This document shows, one piece after another, positions 48,758 through 55,562 of a DNA stretch of 64,000 nt. A program made the position numbers and the translations under genes. Position 1 is the first letter of the stretch, and each line of letters opens with the position of its first letter. The notes beneath the pieces are model-generated. The model did not search any database, was not told where the DNA came from, and saw only the letters and a list, made by a program, of their open reading frames with translations. The stretch lies in contig JAJPZJ010000069.1 of assembly GCA_021204405.1 (NCBI GenBank), positions 1 through 64,000 on the forward strand, written 5' to 3'. Source of the stretch: Tannerellaceae bacterium (lineage in GTDB: Bacteria; Bacteroidota; Bacteroidia; Bacteroidales; Tannerellaceae).

Positions 48758-49659
48758 TTAAAATGTATACGACATACCCACACCTATACTTTCAGCCTGT
48801 GCTACCGGAGCTATCACAAAAGTTTTCTTTGTATCTTTCAGTCCCATCATATTTTTAAATACGGGTAATAAAAGATAACCGACTTCCGCGCTTAAGATCC
48901 CAATACCCGCTCCGGCCATTACATCACTTAACCAATGGCAGTTATTCAATACCCTGAACACACCCGTTGAAGTGGCGGCAGCATATCCGGCCACACCAAT
49001 CCACATAGATTCATCTTTATACTCCCTAAAAAGAATATGGGCACCGGTAAAAGCAGTAGCCGTATGTCCGGAGGGGAAAGAGTTGCGGGCTGAATGATCA
49101 GGGCGGGTCACGTTTACCGTACTTTTCAGGCCGTGTACGGTTCCGGCCATCAACAGATGGGAAGTTGCCATCACAATAGTACGGTCGCGAAAAGAATGTT
49201 TTGCTTTCAGAGGCGTACACAAGTCTAATCCATATACAGCTACGGCAGGCATAAACTGGATAAAATCGTCAAAATGTATCCGTTCCTGGCCGGAAGCTAT
49301 TACCTGGTCGCGAATGGAATGATCCAGTTCCCTTACAGGGGGGTAAAGCAAAACTCAAAACTCCATAAGTAATTAAAGAGGCAGGAATAGCATACCGATA
49401 ATAAGCCGGGATTTTCGGATTTTTTCTGTTTCATCAATCCGGCAGCAGGTTGCCTGTAACTTTTCTCATACGGGGCATCCTGACCGGCAGGATTATATAT
49501 CCTTTCCGGGTCAAAGAGACTGCCATCTTTCCACAAATAAAGGGAGTCGGCCGGTGAAACGGGAACTTGTTTTTGTTTCGTCTTTTTCTCAATTTCCTGA
49601 GCCAGTAATCCGGGAGAGTAACAAACCAGAAGCATTACAATAAGAATGTTGTTTTTCAT
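48758..49659 (-). pseudogene. PAP2 family phosphatase, two one-base insertions
   Basis: A phosphatidic-acid-phosphatase-type protein. The first part (49333-49659) starts with a signal peptide (MKNNILIVMLLVCYSPGLLAQ); the last part (48758-49351) holds KSTVNVTRPDHSARNSFPSGHTATAF (in parts, the PAP2 motifs 1 and 2) and CHWLSDVMAGAGIG (motif 3). The join runs through a third frame: removing one A from the six-base run at 49430-49435 gives KIPAYYRYAIPASLITYGVLSFA, and removing one G at 49338-49343 gives LPPVRELDHSI. Then the length is exactly 299 residues. It may dephosphorylate lipid A or undecaprenyl pyrophosphate. Confidence 0.85.
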
Positions 49660-49853
49660 CAGGTACTAAATGTTTGAAATAGGTAACAAACAATTAGATT
49701 ACAATCATATATACAACGCCTGCAATTTCTTATTATTATACCATAACCCAGCCGGACAGGTTTATCTTTAATTTTTCCGGGTTATCGATAAAACACACCT
49801 TTTAAAGTTTACTGGGTAGAGAGGAATAAGAAAATTAAGCGGTTGTAAGAACC

Positions 49854-49916
49854 TAAAAAAGAATCCTTAGAAAAGGCATCCGGCCAGGATACTTGTTTTA
49901 TATTAATTCTTTTTTA
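49854..49916. repeat. Inverted repeat TAAAAAAGAAT / ATTCTTTTTTA
   Basis: Two perfect 11-base arms (49854-49864, 49906-49916) with a 41-base loop, in the 1.4-kb gap upstream of the PAP2 gene. Confidence 0.45.
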
Positions 49917-50005
49917 GCTTTTTTATTTCCAATGCTCAAATTATATCTGTTAGAGATAAGCCGGGAAGTTAATAGACTAAAGGATGGGAAATAGTAGATA
50001 AAAGC

Positions 50006-50033
50006 TTATTTCAGGTATACATACCTGAAATAA
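50006..50033. repeat. 28-bp perfect palindrome
   Basis: Arms TTATTTCAGGTAT and ATACCTGAAATAA around the centre AC. No T run follows. It looks like a protein-binding dyad or an unusual hairpin; no gene starts near it. Confidence 0.7.
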
Positions 50034-50155
50034 AACCCTCCCTATAAAATGCAAAATAGAAATCTCAAAGAATTATTTATTTGTCATAGCCGGTATCCCC
50101 GTCAAATCCTGTAAGGATAGAATGACCTGGGAGACTGATCAAAAAGTAGAAGTAG

Positions 50156-50515
50156 TTCCCCGACCTGATTGCAGGGCTATTAAATTCTCTTCCCTTTAGT
50201 CCTGCAAGGACGGCTTATCCTAGCCCGGTATGCAGTGCCGGGTGGTTGATAGGAGTCTTTTTTTTGAGTGCTGTAAGCACGATATAAATATACATAAGCT
50301 CAATTTTATTATGTCGTGCTTATAGCACTCCCACATCATTGTATTCCTAACTACCCAGGGCTAGTGCCCTGGGCTAGGATAGGCCGTCCTTGCAAGACTA
50401 AAGGGGGAGAATTTAATAGCCCTACGACCTGACCGGGGATCGCATTAACACAAACTTTTTTCTTTTTTAAGTGAAATAACTGGTTCTTATGCGATCCCCA
50501 ATCAAGTTGGGGAAC
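50156..50515. repeat. REP-like element copy E, interrupted
   Basis: The left palindrome (GTTCCCCGACCTGA at 50155-50168) is split from its continuation (CGACCTGACCGGGGATCGCATT from 50425, in parts) by a 256-bp element; the right arm is TGCGATCCCCAATCAAGTTG... with GGGGAAC at 50509-50515. Joining the pieces rebuilds a normal REP copy. Confidence 0.75.
50169..50424. mobile_element. MITE-like cruciform element 2 with 8-bp target duplication
   Basis: A 256-bp insert flanked by the direct repeat CGACCTGA (50161-50168 and 50425-50432). Its termini are inverted: GCAGGGCTATTAAATTCTC (left) and GAGAATTTAATAGCCC (right). Inner arms repeat GAGTGCTGTAAGCACG/CGTGCTTATAGCACTC and GTCCTGCAAGGACGGC/GGCCGTCCTTGCAAGAC, as in 47517-47771. 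It carries no coding sequence, so it would be moved in trans. Confidence 0.7.
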
Positions 50516-50577
50516 AATCAGGGTTTATAGGATAACCGGAATACTAATTGTAAATCCAGGAGGATACCCAACCATGT

Positions 50578-50809
50578 TCGCAAATTTTTTATGCCCCGTT
50601 TGGGGCTTTTATATCCCAGACCCGGTAACGCCCGGGTCATAAGGCCCTATGAGGTTGCGGGCCAGAGGCCCCATATAGTAATTAGGCAAATTGGAACTTT
50701 GCTTTTATTTATACTGCACCTACGGTACGCAAATACACAGTCGCCAACAAAGCCCGGGTGTTACCCGGGCCTGGGATATACCAGGCCTACGGCCTGCAAA
50801 AAATCTTCC
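50578..50809. repeat. Large imperfect cruciform element 3
   Basis: About 230 bp with TATATCCCAGACCCGG...CCCGGGTC (50611-50638) answered by GCCCGGGTGTTACCCGGG...CTGGGATATA (50751-50780), and ends GCAAATTTTTTATGCCCCG and its partner ...CGGCCTGCAAAAAATCTTCC. Design is like elements 1 and 2 but the sequence is different. No gene is recognised between 50810 and 50990. Confidence 0.65.
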
Positions 50810-50992
50810 AAACATACCAGAGTCTTATCCTGGGCTAAGACAAGATATCCACGGGCTAAGGCCGACCTAAAGTGCAGGATAAACCCCTTCCCTGGGCAAA
50901 GATTAATCTCTTATTTCGTGTTCTGTTTTTATGGAGAACTCCTCCTCTGCCACTTATAATCAATTACAACTTACTCTTTAAACAGCCTCAAT

Positions 50993-51025
50993 AAAAAAGG
51001 GTATCTTCCGGAAAAGATACCCTTC
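50993..51025 (-). terminator. Rho-independent terminator of EF-G2
   Basis: On the minus strand AAGGGTATCTT-TTCCGG-AAGATACCCTT is followed by six T, 33 bases after the stop. Confidence 0.9.
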
Positions 51026-51057
51026 TGCTATAAAGAATGTGTTTATTAAAAAAGTTA

Positions 51058-53214
51058 TTAATCTTCTGCCTGCGAAGCTTCGTATTCTTTGAGTAGTTTT
51101 TCCTGTACATCTGATGGAACCAGCTCATAAGAAGCAAACTTCATGGTAAAGGAGGCACGGCCTCCGGTTAGTGAACTTAATGAGGTTGAATAGTTAGCCA
51201 TCTCTTTCAAAGGTACTTTTGCCAGTAACTTTTCATATCCTTTTTCACTGCTCATACCCATGATCATGGCCCGGCGTCCCTGCAGGTCGCCCATTACATC
51301 GCCCAGGTAATCACCCGGTACAGATACTTCCACGTCGTATACAGGCTCGAGGATTTTGGGATTAGCTTCTTTAAAGGCAGTACTGAACGCGTTACGTCCG
51401 GCAAGCATAAAGGAGATTTCATTACTGTCTACCGGGTGCATTTTTCCGTCGTACACAATCACACGTACATCACGGGCATATGAACCGGTCAGTGGCCCCT
51501 GCTCCATACGCGCCATAATTCCTTTCAGGATAGCAGGCAGGAAGCGGGTATCGATAGCACCACCCACAATACTGTTAACAAATACAACCTTGCCACCCCA
51601 GTTGAGATCTATTATTTGAGTATCACGTACGTTTACTTTATACTCCTGTCCGCCGAAACGGTAGGTATCCGGAGCAGGCATACCTTCATAATAAGGTTCA
51701 ACAATCATATGTACCTCACCAAACTGGCCGGCACCACCCGATTGTTTTTTATGGCGGTAATCGGTACGGGATGCTTTTGTTATGGTTTCGCGATAAGGAA
51801 TCTTAGGCTCGAGATATTCAATAGCCAGTTTGTCGTTATTTTCAATACGCCATTTCAGGGTGCGCAGGTGGAACTCACCCTGGCCGGAAATAATCGTTTG
51901 TTTTAGTTCTTTAGATTGCTCAATCAACCAGGTTGGATCTTCCTCATGCATACGGGTAAGGATCTCACTTAGTTTCTCCGCATCCAACTCATTCACCGGA
52001 CGGATGGCACGGCGGTACTTCGGATCAGGATATTTGATAAAGTCAAACTTATAATCGCATCCTTTCCCATTCAGCGTATTACCCCAGCGTACATCTTTCA
52101 GTTTTACGGTAGCTCCGATATCACCAGCTACCATTTCAGGTACGGCAGTACGGGTTTGCCCGGCTACTACAAACAATTGTGCCAGGCGCTCTTTCGAACC
52201 ACGGTCGGCATTCAGCAGGTCATCCCCTTCCTTTACTTTTCCTGATATTACTTTGAAGTAGGAAACCTGTCCAATATAGGGTTCGATCGTTGTTTTAAAG
52301 AAGAACAGGCTGGTAGGGCTATTCGGATCGGGAGTAACCTCTTCGCCGCTGGTGGTTACCGGGCGAGGCATTTTATCGGTACAGGGAACCACATTACCCA
52401 GGAATTCCAGCGTACGGCGCACACACATATCGCGGGCAGCACATACACAGAACACCGGGAACATACCCCGGTTTACCAATCCGGCACGGATACCGGCACG
52501 CATATCGTCTTTGGTAAGTGTTCCATCTTCGAAGAATTTTTCCATCAGGGCATCATCATTCTCGGCGGCTGCTTCCACCAATGCGCCATGCAGTTCCATG
52601 GCTTTATCCATCTGGTCTTCCGGGATATCTAATACTTCAGGTACACCACCTTCGGGTTTCCAGCGGTACATCTTCATTTTAAGCACGTCTACTACTGCAT
52701 TAAACGAAGCACCACAGGTAATAGGATATTGGATAGGTACTACTTTGCTTCCGTATTGGTCTTTTAACTGCGCCAGTACGTTATCGTAATCGGCTTTATC
52801 ATTATCAAGCTGGTTGACAACAAAAATAACCGGTTTATGGAATTGTTCTGTATACCGGAACTGGTTGATCGTTCCTACCTCTACACCATACTGTGCATTG
52901 AGCACCATCAGGGCTGTATCAGTCACGTTGAGGGCAGAAACCGCTCCCCCGATAAAGTCGTCAGAGCCGGGGCAATCGATAAAATTCAGTTTCCTGTCCT
53001 GCCATTCTACACTGAAAACGGTTGAAAATACAGAGTAACCATACTCTTTTTCAACCGGGAAATAGTCGCTTACAGTATTTCCTGCGTCTACTGTACCGCG
53101 GCGTTTTATAACTCCACCCTCGTAAAGCATTGCTTCAGCGAGAGTGGTTTTCCCAGAGCCCGAACTTCCCAGAATTGAGATGTTCTTAATTTCATCTGTT
53201 TGGTATACTTTCAT
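51058..53214 (-). CDS. EF-G paralogue (EF-G2 type) with altered GTPase motifs
   Basis: A 718-residue EF-G-like protein with the five domains of the family, but divergent G motifs: G1 is GSSGSGKTT (residues 16-24) instead of AHIDAGKTT, G3 is DCPGS (80-84) so the catalytic His of DTPGH is replaced by Ser, and G4 is NQLD (134-137) instead of NKMD. This matches the Bacteroides thetaiotaomicron EF-G2 class (718 residues), reported to promote translocation without GTP hydrolysis and to aid gut colonisation. The canonical fusA is not in the window. Monocistronic with a strong terminator. Confidence 0.93.
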   Translation of the reverse strand: MKVYQTDEIKNISILGSSGSGKTTLAEAMLYEGGVIKRRGTVDAGNTVSDYFPVEKEYGYSVFSTVFSVEWQDRKLNFIDCPGSDDFIGGAVSALNVTDTALMVLNAQYGVEVGTINQFRYTEQFHKPVIFVVNQLDNDKADYDNVLAQLKDQYGSKVVPIQYPITCGASFNAVVDVLKMKMYRWKPEGGVPEVLDIPEDQMDKAMELHGALVEAAAENDDALMEKFFEDGTLTKDDMRAGIRAGLVNRGMFPVFCVCAARDMCVRRTLEFLGNVVPCTDKMPRPVTTSGEEVTPDPNSPTSLFFFKTTIEPYIGQVSYFKVISGKVKEGDDLLNADRGSKERLAQLFVVAGQTRTAVPEMVAGDIGATVKLKDVRWGNTLNGKGCDYKFDFIKYPDPKYRRAIRPVNELDAEKLSEILTRMHEEDPTWLIEQSKELKQTIISGQGEFHLRTLKWRIENNDKLAIEYLEPKIPYRETITKASRTDYRHKKQSGGAGQFGEVHMIVEPYYEGMPAPDTYRFGGQEYKVNVRDTQIIDLNWGGKVVFVNSIVGGAIDTRFLPAILKGIMARMEQGPLTGSYARDVRVIVYDGKMHPVDSNEISFMLAGRNAFSTAFKEANPKILEPVYDVEVSVPGDYLGDVMGDLQGRRAMIMGMSSEKGYEKLLAKVPLKEMANYSTSLSSLTGGRASFTMKFASYELVPSDVQEKLLKEYEASQAED

Positions 53215-53443
53215 ACGATATAAAATTTAATTAAGTAAGTATGGAACTCAGCACTCTGTTTTATTCACGCCTATGGCGCAGATTGTGTTTTTCATGCTTC
53301 GTTTCATAATATCAGGTATTTTTTGTGTTTAACAATACTATCAGATACGTGTGATTGAATCACGAGGTCGCAAATTATAGATTTTTAAGTGGAAAAACAA
53401 TTTAGGAAACAGTGTTTGAGAACAATGTTTTGTAACACTTTCG

Positions 53444-53451
53444 TAACTTTG
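53444..53451 (+). promoter_or_regulatory. -7 box for hemW
   Basis: TAACTTTG, 23 bases before the ATG. Confidence 0.6.
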
Positions 53452-53474
53452 TAGCCGGATCGACCGATATAAAA

Positions 53475-54602
53475 ATGGCAGGTATTTATATTCATATTCC
53501 CTTTTGCGCCAAAAGATGTCTGTATTGCGACTTTTTTTCCACAACCGAATTAAAGCAAAAACCTGCTTATATAGAAGCGGTATGCCGGGAGCTTTTAGTA
53601 AGAAAAGATTACTTAGGGAACGAAACCGTTGAAACGGTCTACTTTGGCGGTGGTACTCCCTCACAGCTTACTACCGGCGAGTATAAGCAGCTACTGGATA
53701 CCCTCGAACAGGTATACGGGCTGGCCGGCTGCCATGAATTAACGATCGAAGCCAACCCAGATGATATTACGCCGGCTTATTTACAGACATTGCGCTCGTT
53801 ACCCATTAACCGGATCAGTATGGGTATCCAGAGTTTCAAAGACAGTGACCTGCACTTCCTGAACCGGCGCCATACGGCAGCACAGGCAATTCAGGCTGTA
53901 GCCAGTTGCAAAGAGGCGGGCTTAACTAATATAAGCATAGACCTGATGTACGGCCTGCCCGGCCAGACCCTGGCGGATTGGCAAAAAAATATAGATACTG
54001 CTATCCAACTAGACATTCCCCATTTATCGGCTTATCACCTGATCTACGAAGAGGGTACGCAATTGTATAAGCTTTTACAGGCAGGAAAAGTACATCCGGT
54101 AGATGAAGAGAACAGCCTGATGTTTTTCAAAATGCTTACCCGGCAACTAAAAAAGGCAGGGTATGAACATTACGAAATCTCCAATTTCGCCCGTCCGGGT
54201 TTTATATCCAACCATAACAGTTCGTACTGGAAAGGGGTGAAATATCTGGGGGTAGGCGCTTCCGCCCATTCGTATAATGGAATAAGCCGGCAATGGAATA
54301 CTGCCTTACTATCCTGGTATATAGCCGGTATACAGACCGGTAAGCCGGTAATAGAGATAGAAGAATTAACCGGGCAGGAGAAATATAACGATTACATTAT
54401 CACCCGTTTACGCACCATGTGGGGCATCGGTCTGGAAGAGCTTACAAGGCTGTTCGGAGAGAAAAAAGCAGCCTATTGCCTGCAACAGGCCAAACCCTAC
54501 CTGGAACGGAAATTACTGCTCAGGAAGGGGGATACACTAGCTCTTTCGGAAGAAGGAATATTCCTTTCAGATGGGATCATGAGCGATCTTTTAATGGTCT
54601 GA
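53475..54602 (+). CDS. hemW: Radical SAM family HemW
   Basis: A 375-residue radical-SAM protein. The cluster cysteines Cys11, Cys15 and Cys18 (PFCAKRCLYCDF) are the CxxxCxxC type; GGGTPSQLT, EANPDDIT, NRISMGIQSF and DLMYGLPGQT are typical of the HemN/HemW family. The fourth cysteine and the N-terminal extension of true HemN are lacking, so HemW (a heme-binding chaperone that inserts heme into respiratory proteins) is the better call. It diverges from EF-G2. Confidence 0.93.
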   Translation: MAGIYIHIPFCAKRCLYCDFFSTTELKQKPAYIEAVCRELLVRKDYLGNETVETVYFGGGTPSQLTTGEYKQLLDTLEQVYGLAGCHELTIEANPDDITPAYLQTLRSLPINRISMGIQSFKDSDLHFLNRRHTAAQAIQAVASCKEAGLTNISIDLMYGLPGQTLADWQKNIDTAIQLDIPHLSAYHLIYEEGTQLYKLLQAGKVHPVDEENSLMFFKMLTRQLKKAGYEHYEISNFARPGFISNHNSSYWKGVKYLGVGASAHSYNGISRQWNTALLSWYIAGIQTGKPVIEIEELTGQEKYNDYIITRLRTMWGIGLEELTRLFGEKKAAYCLQQAKPYLERKLLLRKGDTLALSEEGIFLSDGIMSDLLMV

Positions 54603-54690
54603 TTCTAACGAAACCTTGGGTTTGTACTACAAAATCAGCCTTTAAAAATACATTTTATGCACATTTTATAGATAATTGAGAAAAAATATT

Positions 54691-54721
54691 CTTGGAGATT
54701 TAAAACTATTCCATATATTTG
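54691..54721 (+). promoter_or_regulatory. Promoter of the zeta-like gene pair
   Basis: -33-like CTTG (54691-54694) and -7 TATATTTG (54714-54721), 19 bases apart; the start codon follows after only about 25 bases. Confidence 0.6.
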
Positions 54722-54746
54722 CCCCAGACTAAATGAAGAAGCGCAA

Positions 54747-55322
54747 GTGCCATTTTTATATATCATATCAGGATGTAACGGTGCGGGAAAAACTACAGCC
54801 TCATACACGATTCTCCCAGAGATGCTTAAGTGTAAAGAGTTCGTTAATTCCGATGAGATAGCAAAAGGATTATCACCCTTCAATCCAGGCAGTATTGCAG
54901 TAGCCGTAGAGGCAGGTCGTATTATGCATAAACGCATTTACGAGTTGATGAATGCGGGAGAGACTTTTGCAATGGAGACTACGCTGGTAACCCGGTCGGG
55001 TGTCAAACTCATCCGGGATGCACAAAAAAAAGGATATTTTGTCACACTACTGTACTTCTGGCTCAATACGCCCGACCTGGCCGTCGAGCGTGTAAAAATG
55101 AGAGTTGCCGCAGGAGGGCACAATATCGAAGAGAACACTATACGCCGCCGTTATAAGGCAGGGATACGCAATTTGTTTGAACTGTATTTACCGGCAAGCG
55201 ATTATTGGATGATCACAGACAACTCTTTGTCGCCGATGGAGGTAGTAGCCAAAGGTTTCAAAGATGAAAAAAAGGAAATTTACAACCCTGATATTTATAG
55301 AAAACTAGAACATCATGAATGA
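54747..55322 (+). CDS. Zeta-toxin-like P-loop kinase
   Basis: A 191-residue AAA/zeta-type protein. Walker A is GCNGAGKTT (residues 9-17), followed by NSDEIAKGLSP, FAMETTL and an arginine-rich stretch NTIRRRYKAGIRN, the layout of zeta toxins that phosphorylate UDP-N-acetylglucosamine. The start is a GTG; an ATG at 54733 would give MKKRKVPFLYII if one A were restored (GCGCAAGTG), which would be another homopolymer loss. A 56-residue ORF overlaps its last 8 bases. It could be a toxin, or a housekeeping kinase of this family; no classical epsilon antitoxin is upstream. Confidence 0.75.
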   Translation: MPFLYIISGCNGAGKTTASYTILPEMLKCKEFVNSDEIAKGLSPFNPGSIAVAVEAGRIMHKRIYELMNAGETFAMETTLVTRSGVKLIRDAQKKGYFVTLLYFWLNTPDLAVERVKMRVAAGGHNIEENTIRRRYKAGIRNLFELYLPASDYWMITDNSLSPMEVVAKGFKDEKKEIYNPDIYRKLEHHE

Positions 55323-55485
55323 ACAGGAAATAAGAGAATTTGAAGAAAACGTAGTTAAAGGAGCTAACATCGCTTTCCAACGTCTTGTTTCGGAAAAAAA
55401 GAAAGAAAATGGTGAATTGGTCTTTTCACGGAATGGATATGTATTCCGTGTAAAAGCTACTGAACTGGAAAAATATAATTTTTAA
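55315..55485 (+). CDS. Small 56-residue protein overlapping the zeta-like gene
   Basis: ATG at 55315 overlaps the zeta-like stop (ATGAATGA), so translation is probably coupled. The product (MNEQEIREFEENVVKG...ELEKYNF) is acidic and helical at the N-terminus, with a Lys-rich middle and an aromatic end (FSRNGYVFRVKATEL). I know no named family. Its size, overlap and shared terminator suggest an antitoxin or regulator of the kinase, but this is inference. Confidence 0.7.
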   Translation: MNEQEIREFEENVVKGANIAFQRLVSEKKKENGELVFSRNGYVFRVKATELEKYNF

Positions 55486-55502
55486 TTTTTTTTAAGAGGT
55501 AA

Positions 55503-55537
55503 AAAAGGCGGGTGTCTGCATGGTCACCCGCCTTTTA
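55503..55537 (+). terminator. Terminator of the zeta-like pair
   Basis: AAAAGGCGGGTG and CACCCGCCTTTT form a strong stem followed by ATTATATTTTT; its A-rich left side may also serve the convergent DPP11 gene. Confidence 0.9.
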
Positions 55538-55562
55538 TTATATTTTTCTTTACAGAAGCTGG

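Noticed and set aside
50591-50959. 122-residue ORF in the repeat gap
   Set aside because: It lies across cruciform element 3, is made of palindrome arms and resembles no protein.
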